The notes beneath the pieces are model-generated. The model saw nothing but the letters and a program-made list of their open reading frames with translations. It made no database searches and had not been told where the DNA came from. Below, in pieces: positions 6,754-15,405 of a stretch of DNA of 18,851 bases. The DNA is from DASZBX01 sp035943635. GTDB lineage: Bacteria; Actinomycetota; Actinomycetes; Streptomycetales; Catenulisporaceae. The translations under genes and the position numbers were made by a program. The stretch is from positions 1-18,851 of the forward strand of contig DASZBX010000133.1 in assembly GCA_035943635.1 (NCBI GenBank). The letters run 5' to 3'. Numbering within the stretch: position 1 is the stretch's first letter; each line of letters starts with the position of its first letter.

Positions 6754-7716
6754 ATGGCGACCATCAACGTATCCCGCGCCCGGGCGCGAGGCCTGCCGAA
6801 GGCTCCGGCCGGCGCGCCGCAGCGGCGGCGACCCTCGCTCGGCAGCAGAGTACGGCGCAACACCACCGGCTATCTGTTCCTGGCCGGCGCGTTCATCTGC
6901 TTCGCGCTCTTCTCGTGGTATCCCATGGTCCGCGAGGTGCTGCTCAGCTTCCAGAAACTCAGCCTGGTCGGCGAGCCGGAACGCTGGGACGGTCTGCTCA
7001 ACTACCGGCACATGCTGGCCGACCCGAACTTCTGGACCTCCGTCCGGGTCACCCTGCTCTTCTCCGGCCTGGCCCTGGTGTTCGGCTTCGCGGTGCCCTT
7101 CGTGCTCGCCGTGGGCCTGAACGAACTGCGCCACGCCAAGGGCTACTTCCGCCTCCTGGTCTACCTACCGGTGATGATGCCCCCGGTGGCCGCGGCCTTC
7201 CTGTGGAAGTGGTTCTACACCCCGGACAACAGCGGACTGTTCAACACGATCCTGCACGCGCTGCACCTGCCGACCTCGGCCTGGCTGCAGTCGCCGAACC
7301 AGGTGTTCGTGGTCCTGTGCATGGTCCTGTTCTCCACCTGGGCGAACATGGGCAGCGGCGTGCTGATCTACCTGGCCGCGCTCCAGGGGATCCCCGGCGA
7401 GCTCTACGAGGCCGCCGAACTCGACGGCGCCGGCATCCTCAAGCGGGTCTGGCACGTCACCATGCCGCAGACCCGGCTGATCCTGTCCCTGATGCTGCTG
7501 CTCCAGGTCGTCGCCACCATGCAGACCTTCACCGAGTCGCTGGTGCTCACCGGCGGCGCGAACGGGACCGGCACCCTGGTCTACCTGGTCTATCAAGACG
7601 CGACCAACTTCAACAACTTCGGCGGCTCCACCGCGATCGGCACGGTCCTGCTCGTGGTCCTGGGACTGTTCTCCGGCGCTTACCTGTGGCTGAACCGACG
7701 CGGAAACGAGGAATAG
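6754..7716 (+). CDS. Sugar ABC transporter permease, MalF/UgpA type
   Basis: This 320-residue inner-membrane protein forms one half of the translocation channel. It has a basic cytoplasmic N-terminus (about 40 residues) and then six hydrophobic segments: YLFLAGAFICFALFSWYPMV, LLFSGLALVFGFAVPFVLAV, LLVYLPVMMPPVAAAFLW, VFVVLCMVLFSTWANM, LILSLMLLLQVVATM and AIGTVLLVVLGLFSGAYLW. The permease EAA loop is GELYEAAELDGAGILKRVWH (from about residue 215), which contacts the ATPase. ATG at 6754 is chosen over upstream frame extension because GGAAG lies about 10 nt before it and the upstream codons run through the intercistronic hairpin. Its stop is 3 nt before the next permease start, so the two are translationally coupled. 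No ATPase gene is in the operon. Confidence 0.93.
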   Translation: MATINVSRARARGLPKAPAGAPQRRRPSLGSRVRRNTTGYLFLAGAFICFALFSWYPMVREVLLSFQKLSLVGEPERWDGLLNYRHMLADPNFWTSVRVTLLFSGLALVFGFAVPFVLAVGLNELRHAKGYFRLLVYLPVMMPPVAAAFLWKWFYTPDNSGLFNTILHALHLPTSAWLQSPNQVFVVLCMVLFSTWANMGSGVLIYLAALQGIPGELYEAAELDGAGILKRVWHVTMPQTRLILSLMLLLQVVATMQTFTESLVLTGGANGTGTLVYLVYQDATNFNNFGGSTAIGTVLLVVLGLFSGAYLWLNRRGNEE

Positions 7717-7719
7717 ACG

Positions 7720-8613
7720 ATGTCCGCCTTCGACACCTCCACCCGGACCCTGATCTCCCGGGCCCAGCTCGGCCGGCCGGTCGCCCGGCGGGTGTACTGG
7801 GTCAGCCTGTGGGTCACGATCATCGTGTTCGCCCTGGTGTTCCTCTTCCCGCTGTACTGGATGGCCACCAGCGGCCTGAAGTCGGCCTCCGAGGTGCTGC
7901 AGAGCCCGCCGACGCTGGTCCCGCACAGCTTCAACTTCGGCAACTACTCCAACGCCTGGTCCGACCTGAGCCTGGGCCGGTTCATCTTCAACACCGCCTA
8001 CTACGCCCTCGGCGCCCTGGTCCTGCAGCTGGTCTTCGACGTGGCCGCGGCCTTCGCCCTGTCCAAGCTGCGGCCGGTGCTGGGCAACGTGGTGCTGTTC
8101 ATGATGCTGGCCACCCTGATGATCCCGGCCACCGTCCTGGTCATCCCGAACTACCTGACCGCGATCAGCCTGCCGTTCCTGCACACCAGCCTGATCAACT
8201 CGCCCTTGGCGATCTGGCTGCCCTCGGTCGCCAACGGCTTCAACATCTTCCTGCTCAAGCGGTTCTTCGACTCGATCCCGGAGGAGCTGATGGCCGCGGC
8301 CGCGATCGACGGGGCCGGGCCGATCCGGGTGCTGTGGTCGGTGATCCTGCCGATGTCCCGGCCGATCCTGGGCGTGGTATCCATCTTCTCCACCGTCGCG
8401 GTCTGGAAGGACGTGCTCTGGCCGCTGCTGGTGCTCTCCGACACCTCCAAGTCCACCGTCAACACCGGCCTGCTCAACCTGACCGGCGACGGGATCCCGG
8501 AGAACCTGCTGATGGCCGCGCTGCTGATCGCGTCCATCCCGACCATCGCGTTCTTCCTCATCTTCCAGCGCAACATCATGGCCGGACTGACCGCGGGGAG
8601 CGTCAAGGGCTGA
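7720..8613 (+). CDS. Sugar ABC transporter permease, MalG type
   Basis: This 297-residue inner-membrane protein is the second half of the channel. An N-terminal segment WVTIIVFALVFLFPLYWMATS is followed by the MalG-type periplasmic portion (GLKSASEVLQSPPTLVPHSF, NTAYYALGALVL). Further membrane segments and the EAA loop EELMAAAAIDGAGPIRVLW start at about residue 188. The protein ends FFLIFQRNIMAGLTAGSVKG, the usual MalG C-terminus, so it is complete. The start lies 3 nt after the stop of the preceding permease. A GC-rich hairpin (8660-8677) lies in the 117-nt gap before the glucosidase gene. Confidence 0.94.
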   Translation: MSAFDTSTRTLISRAQLGRPVARRVYWVSLWVTIIVFALVFLFPLYWMATSGLKSASEVLQSPPTLVPHSFNFGNYSNAWSDLSLGRFIFNTAYYALGALVLQLVFDVAAAFALSKLRPVLGNVVLFMMLATLMIPATVLVIPNYLTAISLPFLHTSLINSPLAIWLPSVANGFNIFLLKRFFDSIPEELMAAAAIDGAGPIRVLWSVILPMSRPILGVVSIFSTVAVWKDVLWPLLVLSDTSKSTVNTGLLNLTGDGIPENLLMAALLIASIPTIAFFLIFQRNIMAGLTAGSVKG

Positions 8614-8659
8614 TCATCCCCCGAGGCAGTACACACCACGCATAACGCACACCGAAAGG

Positions 8660-8677
8660 CCGGGCAGCGCCGCCCGG
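8660..8677 (+). promoter_or_regulatory. Stem-loop between permease and glucosidase genes
   Basis: CCGGGC and GCCCGG are separated by AGCGCC in the 117-nt gap. It may be a weak terminator or processing site. There is no U-tract, and read-through into the glucosidase gene is likely. Confidence 0.4.
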
Positions 8678-8730
8678 GCGGCACAGCCTTGCCTGATTGC
8701 ACCAGATCTCAACGAAGGAGTAACTCCACC

Positions 8731-10458
8731 GTGACCGTCCACGGCTCCCCGGCCACCCGAACCGCCCCGGCGGCCCCCTGCGCCCCGCCGGCCCCCGCGG
8801 GCCGGCCCCAGCCCGCGCCGATCTCCGCGCAGTGGTGGCGGGACGCGGCGATCTACCAGGTCTACGTGCGCAGCTTCGCGGACAGCGACGGCGACGGGAT
8901 CGGCGACCTCAACGGCGTGCGTGCCCACCTGGACCACCTGGCCGGCCTGGGCGTCGACGCGGTCTGGATGAGCCCCTGGTACCCGTCCCCGCAGGCCGAC
9001 GCCGGCTACGACATCGCCGACTACCGGGACATCGACCCGCTGTTCGGCAGCCTGGACGACGCCGACCGGCTGATCGCCGAGGCGCACGCCCGCGGCATCC
9101 GGATCATCATCGACGTGGTGCCCAACCACTGCTCGGACGCGCACCCCTGGTTCCAGGCCGCCCTGGCCGCCGCCCCGCGCTCCTACGAGCGCAGCAAGTT
9201 CTGGTTCCGCCCCGGCCGCGGCCTGAACGGCGACCTGCCGCCGAACAACTGGGTCTCGCACTTCGGCGGCTCGGCCTGGACCCGGGTGACCGAGCCGGAC
9301 GGCACCCCCGGCCAGTGGTACCTGCACCTGTTCACCCCGGAGCAGCCGGACCTGAACTGGGAGCACCCGGCGGTCCGGGAGGAGTTCCTGGACATCCTGC
9401 GGTTCTGGTTCGACCGCGGCGCCGACGGGATCCGGATCGACTCGGCCGCCATCCTGGTCAAGGACCCCTACCTCGGCGACAACGACCCGGACGCCCCGGC
9501 CGGCACCCCGCACCCGTACACCGACCGGGACGGCATCCACGAGATCTACCAGGAGTGGCGCCGGGTCGCCGACTCCTACCCGGGCGGCCGGGCACTGATC
9601 GGCGAGGTCTGGCTGCCGGACCCGCAGCGCTTCGCCATGTATCTGCGCTCCAACGAGATGCACAGCGCGTTCAACTTCGACTTCCTGACCTGCGCCTGGG
9701 ACGCGGCGGAGTTCCGCCGGGTGATCGACGAGACCCTGGCCGCGCACGCCCCGGTCGGCGCCCCGGCGACCTGGGTGCTGTCCAACCACGACGTGACCCG
9801 GCACGTGACCCGGTACGGCCGCAAGGACATCACCACCTTCTCCTTCGCCGACCGGCACCACGGCCTGGCGGTCGACTACGCCCTGGGCACCCGCCGGGCC
9901 CGGGCCGCGGCGCTGCTGACCATGTCCCTGCCCGGCTCGGTCTACGTGTACCAGGGCGAGGAACTGGGCCTGTGGGAGATCGAGGACATCCCGGACGAGC
10001 TGCGCCAGGACCCGATGTGGCACCGCACCAACGGCGTGGACCCGGGCCGGGACGGCTGCCGGGTGCCGATGCCGTGGGCGGGGCAGGCCGCGCCGTTCGG
10101 CTTCGGCCCCGAGGACGCGCCGACCGCGCCCTGGCTGCCCCAGCCGGCCTTCTGGAAGGACTACACGGTCGACGCGCAGGCGCAGGACCCGGACTCGATG
10201 CTGGAGCTGTACCGCACCGCGCTGCGGCTGCGCCACTCCGAGCCGGCCCTGCGCAGCGAGCGCGAGCCGATGCGCTGGCTCAACGCCGGGGAGGGCGTGC
10301 TGGCCTACCGCCGCGGCGACGACGTCGCGTGCGTCTTCAACCTCTCGGAGCAGCCGGTCGCGCTGCCCGAGCACAGCGGGGTGCTGCTGGCCAGCGGCCC
10401 GCTGGACGAGGCGGGACTGCTCCCGCCGGACACGGGGGTTTGGCTGCGCCTGGGCTGA
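8731..10458 (+). CDS. GH13 alpha-glucosidase, cytoplasmic
   Basis: This 575-residue enzyme hydrolyses terminal alpha-glucosidic bonds of imported oligosaccharides. The GH13 (beta/alpha)8 barrel begins at WWRDAAIYQVYVRSFADSDG (about residue 35). Conserved regions are I, DVVPNH (128-133); II, GIRIDSA with nucleophile D237; III, IGEVW with acid/base E292; and IV, SNHD with D354. All catalytic residues are present. No signal peptide precedes it, only an Ala/Pro-rich leader, so it acts inside the cell. Residues after about 470 form the small C-terminal beta domain. GTG at 8731 is chosen because GAAGGAG lies about 10 nt upstream. The context (sugar importer before, secreted GH87 after) supports a role in alpha-glucan use. 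Linkage preference is undetermined, since the residue after the nucleophile is Ser rather than the Val or Ala seen in typical alpha-1,6 or alpha-1,4 enzymes. Confidence 0.94.
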   Translation: MTVHGSPATRTAPAAPCAPPAPAGRPQPAPISAQWWRDAAIYQVYVRSFADSDGDGIGDLNGVRAHLDHLAGLGVDAVWMSPWYPSPQADAGYDIADYRDIDPLFGSLDDADRLIAEAHARGIRIIIDVVPNHCSDAHPWFQAALAAAPRSYERSKFWFRPGRGLNGDLPPNNWVSHFGGSAWTRVTEPDGTPGQWYLHLFTPEQPDLNWEHPAVREEFLDILRFWFDRGADGIRIDSAAILVKDPYLGDNDPDAPAGTPHPYTDRDGIHEIYQEWRRVADSYPGGRALIGEVWLPDPQRFAMYLRSNEMHSAFNFDFLTCAWDAAEFRRVIDETLAAHAPVGAPATWVLSNHDVTRHVTRYGRKDITTFSFADRHHGLAVDYALGTRRARAAALLTMSLPGSVYVYQGEELGLWEIEDIPDELRQDPMWHRTNGVDPGRDGCRVPMPWAGQAAPFGFGPEDAPTAPWLPQPAFWKDYTVDAQAQDPDSMLELYRTALRLRHSEPALRSEREPMRWLNAGEGVLAYRRGDDVACVFNLSEQPVALPEHSGVLLASGPLDEAGLLPPDTGVWLRLG

Positions 10459-10578
10459 GGACGACGACCGGGTAACGACTGCACCGGCCGGGCCACAGCG
10501 CCGAGCGCGGGGGAGCACAGGTACGCTCCCGCACTCCGGGCGTGGCCGCCGGGCACCGTCGGGCGGCGGCGAGGGAAC

Positions 10579-10599
10579 GTGACGGTCCACCCCCGTCAC
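10579..10599 (+). terminator. Possible terminator after glucosidase gene
   Basis: GTGACGG and CCGTCAC form a perfect 7-bp stem with a 7-nt loop, 120 nt after the glucosidase stop. There is no U-tract. The 301-nt gap to the GH87 gene otherwise shows no gene. Confidence 0.4.
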
Positions 10600-10700
10600 T
10601 CGCCGTCCGGCGGGCCCGTCGGCCACGCCGGGAGGACGGGTGCGTACAGCACCACATCACAACCGGTCCCAGTGATCCGATCAATGGAGATCACCGCCGG

Positions 10701-10729
10701 CCGGGCCGGGCACCTCACGCCCGGCCCGG
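10701..10729 (+). promoter_or_regulatory. Strong hairpin before the GH87 gene
   Basis: CCGGGCCGGGC and GCCCGGCCCGG are perfect 11-bp arms around ACCTCAC, ending 30 nt before the ATG and just upstream of its ribosome site. It could end transcription from the glucosidase operon or cap and stabilise the 5' end of a separate glucanase mRNA. No clear promoter was found. Confidence 0.55.
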
Positions 10730-10759
10730 TCGGCATGTCACACGAGAGGAACATCGCCA

Positions 10760-13700
10760 ATGTCCCCAACCCGAGCCGGGGGCCGCAGCAAGCTGCGGCG
10801 CCTGGCCGCGAGTACGGCCACAGTCCTGGCCGTACCGTTGATATCCGCCGTGGGCATCGTCGCCCCGGCCCATGCGGCCGCCTCGGCCGGCGCCCCCGTG
10901 CCCTTCACCGAGTACAACGCGGGGATTCCCAGCTCGACCGTGCAGACGAACGGCACGATCCTCGGGCCGGACTACGACTTCGGAACTCTACCCTCCGAGG
11001 CCACCGGCCGTGTGGTCGACCAGCTGGTCGGCCAGGGCTCGTACGTGTCGTTCACCTTGACCACCGCAGCCAACGCGGTGGACTTCCACTACTCTATCCC
11101 AGACTCGCTGGCCGGGGGCGGTATCATCGCACCTCTGGACATGTATGTCAACAACTCGCTGACCACGGCGCTGTCGCTGACGTCCCAGTACAGCTGGCTG
11201 TACGGCTCCAACCCTCCCACTGAGAACAACGCGCCGCAGGTCACCGACCCGAACGTGAGCGCGCCGCACGACATGTACAACGACGTGCGGTACATGTTCG
11301 GCTCCACCCTGGCGGCCGGCACGGTCGTCAAGCTCCAGGTCGACTCCGCGGACACCGCACCCTGGTACGCGATCAACACGGCCGACTTCGAGCAGGTCGC
11401 CGCGCTGCTCGCGGCCCCGGCCGGCTACATCAACGTGACGCAGGCCCCGTACAACGTCGACAACACCGGCGCCACCGACGTGACCAGCGAGCTGCAGACC
11501 GCGATCCAGACGGCCGAGAGCGCCGGCACCGGCGTCTACCTGCCGCAGGGCACCTACCAGATCAGCTCGCCGCTCCAGGTGAACAAGCTGAACCTGGCCG
11601 GGGCCGGGGAGTGGTACACGAAGATCACCGGCACCGACGTGGAGCTGGCCGGCAACGGCGGCAACGACGACATCCACGACCTGTCGCTCTTCGGCACCGT
11701 CAACGTCCGCAACGACGGCGACGGCTCGGTCAACGGCCTGAACGGCAACTTCAGCAATTCCACGGTCTCCAACGTGTGGATTCAGAACACCAAGGTCGGC
11801 ATGTGGATCACCGGGTCGACCACCGGCCTGACGATCAACGGCGCCCGGATCCAGGACACCAACGCCGACGGCGTCAACTTCGACGGCAACGTCAACAACT
11901 CGACCGTCGAGAACAGCTTCCTGCGCAACACGCAGGACGACGGCCTGGCGATCTGGGCGAGCCCGAACGACGACAGCGACACGTTCACCCAGAACACCGT
12001 CGACTCGCCCGGAATCGCCAACAACGTCGCCATCTACGGCGGCTCCAACATCACGGTGACCAACAACCTGCTCCAGGACACGGTCACCCGCGGCGGCGGC
12101 ATCCACTTCGGCAACCGCTTCGGCGCGTCCGCGATGGCCGGCACCATCACCGTCAGCGGCAACGTGCTCAACCGGGACGGCCAGTTCGACCCGGGCTGGG
12201 ACTACGGCGTGGGCGCGATCTGGTTCTGGCCGCAGCAGGAGAACCTCGACGCCACGGTCAACATCGACAACAACCAGATCAACAACAGCCCGTACGAAGC
12301 CTTCATGTTCCAGAACTCGACCATGTACACGGGTTCCGCGGTGCAGACCGGTAACGGCGGCAACACGATCTCCAACGTGCACATCGACAACAACACGGTC
12401 AACGGCGTCGGCACGTACGTGCTGCAGGAGCAGGCCGCCGGCGCGGTCGAGATCTCGGGCCTGGTGGCCACGAACGTCGGCGTGTCGGGGCAGATGAACT
12501 GCGCCAACACCTCCGACTTCACCATCACCCAGGGCTCGGGCAACTCCGGCTGGAGCTCGACCTCCTGCCCGATGCCGGCCGCCGCGCCGCTGTACGTCTT
12601 CCCGACCACCACCACCTTCGAGAACGCCGCCGTCGGCCAGGCCACCCCGGTCCAGCAGATCACGGTGTTCAACAAGGGCAGCGCGGCCGCGACCCTCGGC
12701 GCCATCTCGCCGAGCAGCGGCTTCTCGGTCACCCAGGACCCGTCGCACCCCTGCGGTCCGACCCTGGGCGCCACCGAGCCGGGCGACAACTCGGTCTGGT
12801 GCTCCGTCGACGTCTCCTTCACCGCCCCGGCCTCCGGGATCACCAAGGGCACGCTGACCATCCCGAGCAACCAGCCCGGCAGCCCGACCGTGGTGCAGCT
12901 GATCGGCAGCACCGGCGGCACCAACGTGATCAACCCGCCGACCGTCACCCCCGGCAGCCTCTCCTTCGGCTACGAGAACGTCGGCTCGACCACCGCGGCG
13001 CAGACCGTGACCGTGGCCAACCCCTCGGCCAGTGCGCTGACCATCTCGTCGATCGTGGCGAGCGGCGCGTTCGCCGAGACCAACACCTGCGGCAGCTCGA
13101 TCGCCGCGGGCGGGTCCTGCACGGTGTCGGTGAAGTTCACGCCGACCGCGGGCGGTTCGCAGACCGGTGAGCTGGCGATCTCCAACAGCGCCACCTCCAC
13201 CCCGATCGGCGCCGGCCTGAGCGGCATCGGCCTGTCCTCGACCACGAACCTGGCGCAGACCGCCTCGATCTCGGCGAGCAGCTCCGACTCCGGCTTCCCG
13301 GCCTCGAACGTGAACGACGGGAACACCAGCTCCTACTGGGAGAGCAACGACGGGGCCGCCTACCCGCAGACCCTGACCGCGAACCTGGGCCAGGCCTTCT
13401 CGCTCGGTTCGGTCACCCTGGACCTGCCGCCGTCGAGCGCGTGGTCGACCCGCACCCAGACCCTGTCCATCCTGGGTTCGAGCAACGGCACCAGCTTCAC
13501 CACGCTGGTCCCGTCCGCGACCTACACGTTCAACCCGGCCACCGGGAACACCGTGTCGGTCAACCTGCCTTCGGGCACGAACGAGCAGTACCTGGAGTTG
13601 TCGTTCACGGCGAACAGCGGCTGGACCGCGGCGCAGTTGTCGGAGCTGCAGATCTTCCCGGGTTCCGGCGGCAGCACCCCGCCGCCGACCGCGACCCTGA

Positions 13701-15178
13701 CCGCGTCCCCGACCTCGGTGTCCTTCGGCAGCCAGACCGTGGGCTCGACCAGTGCCGGGCAGAACGTGACGATCACCAACACCGGTGGCGCGTCAGCGTC
13801 GATCAGCTCGATCAGTGCCGGGTCCCCGTTCGGTGAGTCGAGCACCTGTGGCAGCACCCTGGCCTCGGGCGCGTCGTGCACCGCGACGGTGTCCTTCAGC
13901 CCGACTGCGGCCGGTGCGGCTTCCGGTTCGCTGACGGTCAGCAGCAACGCGACCGACGGCACGCTGACGGTCGCCCTGTCCGGGACCGGTACCAGTGCCG
14001 CGACCGAGACGTTGACCGCCACGCCGACTTCGGTGGCGTTCGGTAGTGAGGCGGTCGGTTCGACCACCGCGGCGCAGACGGTGACGATCAAGAACACCGG
14101 CACCGCTGCGGCGTCGATCAGCTCGGTCTCCACTGCGGCTCCGTTCCACGAGACGACCACCTGCGGCAGCTCCCTGGCCGCCGGCGCCTCGTGCACCGCG
14201 AGCGTGACCTTCGCCCCGACCGCGAACGGTGCGGTCTTGGCGAACCTGACGGTCAGTAGCAACGCCGCGAACGGCACGCTGAACGTCGCGCTGAGCGGCA
14301 CCGGCACCGGCGGTACGGCCACGCCGGTCAACCTGGCGCTCAACGCCCCGATCACCGCGAGCAGCTATACCCAGACGTACACGGCGTCCAGCGCGAACGA
14401 CGGCAACACCAGCACGTACTGGGAGGGTTCGGACGGCGCGTGGCCGACCACTCTCGCGGTGAACCTGGGCGCGTCGGACTCCGTCTCGTCGGTGGTGGTG
14501 GATCTGCCGCCGTCTTCGTCGTGGGGTACTCGTACCCAGACATTCTCGGTTCTGGGCAGCACCAACGGCAGCACGTACTCGACCCTGGTCGGGTCCGCGA
14601 CGTATACCTTCAACCCGGCGACGGGTAACACGGTGTCGATCACCCTGCCCGCGGGTAGCACCGATCAGTACGTGGAGTTGTCGTTCACCGGCAACAGCGT
14701 GCAGAACGGTGCGCAGGTCTCGGAGTTCCAGGTCTGGGGCACCAGCTCCAGTGCCCCGAACCCGGACCTGGCGTTGAACAAGTCGATCACCGCCAGCAGC
14801 TACACCCAGATGTGCACGGCGTCCAACGCGGACGACGGGAACACCAGCACGTACTGGGAGGGCACGAATGGCGCGTGGCCGACGACGCTGACCGTGGACC
14901 TGGGTTCGTCCCAGACCCTCGGGTCGGTGACGCTGAACCTGCCGCCGTCCACGTCCTGGGGCACTCGCACCCAGACGCTGTCGGTTCTGGGCAGCACCAA
15001 CGGCAGCACGTACTCGACCCTGGTCGGGTCCGCGACCTACACCTTCAACCCGGCGACGGGTAACACGGTGTCGATCACCCTGCCCGCGGGCACGTCCGAC
15101 CGGTACGTGCAGCTGTCGTTCACCGCGAACAACGTGCAGAACGGTGCCCAGCTCTCGGAATTCCAGATCTTCGGATAA
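10760..15178 (+). CDS. Secreted GH87-type alpha-1,3-glucanase / mycodextranase with ASH and discoidin-like repeats
   Basis: This is a 1472-residue exported enzyme. Residues 1-40 form a signal peptide with basic start, hydrophobic core and AHA-A cleavage site. Residues about 45-215 are a beta-sandwich. Residues about 222-600 form a right-handed beta-helix with GH87 character (YNVDNTGATDVTSELQ, GTGVYLPQGTYQI, RNTQDDGLAIW). Asp370, Asp393 and Asp394 have the +23/+1 spacing I recall for the catalytic aspartates of characterised GH87 enzymes. Next come ASH-type (choice-of-anchor D) domains at about 610-718 and 728-825, a discoidin/F5-8C-like domain at about 828-967, ASH domains at 979-1078 and 1082-1181, and two more discoidin-like domains at 1190-1327 and 1335-1472. 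The C-terminal modules probably bind carbohydrate. ATG at 10760 follows GAGAGGA. Substrate: fungal alpha-1,3-glucan or nigeran, by family. Confidence 0.88.
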   Translation: MSPTRAGGRSKLRRLAASTATVLAVPLISAVGIVAPAHAAASAGAPVPFTEYNAGIPSSTVQTNGTILGPDYDFGTLPSEATGRVVDQLVGQGSYVSFTLTTAANAVDFHYSIPDSLAGGGIIAPLDMYVNNSLTTALSLTSQYSWLYGSNPPTENNAPQVTDPNVSAPHDMYNDVRYMFGSTLAAGTVVKLQVDSADTAPWYAINTADFEQVAALLAAPAGYINVTQAPYNVDNTGATDVTSELQTAIQTAESAGTGVYLPQGTYQISSPLQVNKLNLAGAGEWYTKITGTDVELAGNGGNDDIHDLSLFGTVNVRNDGDGSVNGLNGNFSNSTVSNVWIQNTKVGMWITGSTTGLTINGARIQDTNADGVNFDGNVNNSTVENSFLRNTQDDGLAIWASPNDDSDTFTQNTVDSPGIANNVAIYGGSNITVTNNLLQDTVTRGGGIHFGNRFGASAMAGTITVSGNVLNRDGQFDPGWDYGVGAIWFWPQQENLDATVNIDNNQINNSPYEAFMFQNSTMYTGSAVQTGNGGNTISNVHIDNNTVNGVGTYVLQEQAAGAVEISGLVATNVGVSGQMNCANTSDFTITQGSGNSGWSSTSCPMPAAAPLYVFPTTTTFENAAVGQATPVQQITVFNKGSAAATLGAISPSSGFSVTQDPSHPCGPTLGATEPGDNSVWCSVDVSFTAPASGITKGTLTIPSNQPGSPTVVQLIGSTGGTNVINPPTVTPGSLSFGYENVGSTTAAQTVTVANPSASALTISSIVASGAFAETNTCGSSIAAGGSCTVSVKFTPTAGGSQTGELAISNSATSTPIGAGLSGIGLSSTTNLAQTASISASSSDSGFPASNVNDGNTSSYWESNDGAAYPQTLTANLGQAFSLGSVTLDLPPSSAWSTRTQTLSILGSSNGTSFTTLVPSATYTFNPATGNTVSVNLPSGTNEQYLELSFTANSGWTAAQLSELQIFPGSGGSTPPPTATLTASPTSVSFGSQTVGSTSAGQNVTITNTGGASASISSISAGSPFGESSTCGSTLASGASCTATVSFSPTAAGAASGSLTVSSNATDGTLTVALSGTGTSAATETLTATPTSVAFGSEAVGSTTAAQTVTIKNTGTAAASISSVSTAAPFHETTTCGSSLAAGASCTASVTFAPTANGAVLANLTVSSNAANGTLNVALSGTGTGGTATPVNLALNAPITASSYTQTYTASSANDGNTSTYWEGSDGAWPTTLAVNLGASDSVSSVVVDLPPSSSWGTRTQTFSVLGSTNGSTYSTLVGSATYTFNPATGNTVSITLPAGSTDQYVELSFTGNSVQNGAQVSEFQVWGTSSSAPNPDLALNKSITASSYTQMCTASNADDGNTSTYWEGTNGAWPTTLTVDLGSSQTLGSVTLNLPPSTSWGTRTQTLSVLGSTNGSTYSTLVGSATYTFNPATGNTVSITLPAGTSDRYVQLSFTANNVQNGAQLSEFQIFG
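14546..14655 (+). repeat. Intragenic repeat unit A in GH87 gene
   Basis: This 110-bp stretch matches 14981-15090 at 108 of 110 positions and lies 435 bp (145 codons) upstream of it in the same frame. It covers the central part of the second discoidin-like domain. The two differences are synonymous third-position changes. Confidence 0.95.
14981..15090 (+). repeat. Intragenic repeat unit B in GH87 gene
   Basis: This is the partner of 14546-14655 and covers the central part of the third discoidin-like domain. The flanking portions of the two domains are more diverged, so this block looks recently homogenised by gene conversion or duplicated. Confidence 0.95.
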
Positions 15179-15190
15179 CCGAGAACGGAC

Positions 15191-15225
15191 GCTGACACCC
15201 AGCACCCAGGGCTGATGGTGTCGGC
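15191..15225 (+). terminator. Terminator after GH87 gene
   Basis: GCTGACACCCAGC pairs with GCTGATGGTGTCGGC (2-nt bulge, one wobble) around ACCCAGG, starting 13 nt after the stop codon. It separates the glucanase from the minus-strand cluster ending at 15406. Confidence 0.6.
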
Positions 15226-15405
15226 AGGGCAGTGATTCTCTGCGGCGGAATCTCCGACTCAGACCCACCACCCACCGGCACCATCGGCCCGGACCGCAGC
15301 CGGTTCCGCCGGCCGCGTCCGCCTCCGGCCCCTGACGGCCGGACCATGAACGGCTCCCCGCGCGATGTTCCGCACGCGTCGCGCGGGGAGCTCACCATTT
15401 CCCGG

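Noticed and set aside
8689..8730. Earlier start for the GH13 gene
   Set aside because: There is no ribosome site. GAAGGAG is correctly placed for the GTG at 8731.
8614..10626. 670-codon open frame on the minus strand opposite the GH13 gene
   Set aside because: It is the antisense shadow of a high-GC gene. Its composition is dominated by Arg, Gly, Val and Pro with no domain, and all GH13 motifs are intact on the plus strand.
10988..12748. 586-codon minus-strand frame within the GH87 gene
   Set aside because: It is an antisense GC artefact. The plus-strand protein has a signal peptide, coherent domains and a ribosome site.
13793..15271. 492-codon minus-strand frame over the 3' part of the GH87 gene
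   Set aside because: It is a low-complexity Arg/Gly shadow of the repeated domains and extends through the terminator hairpin.
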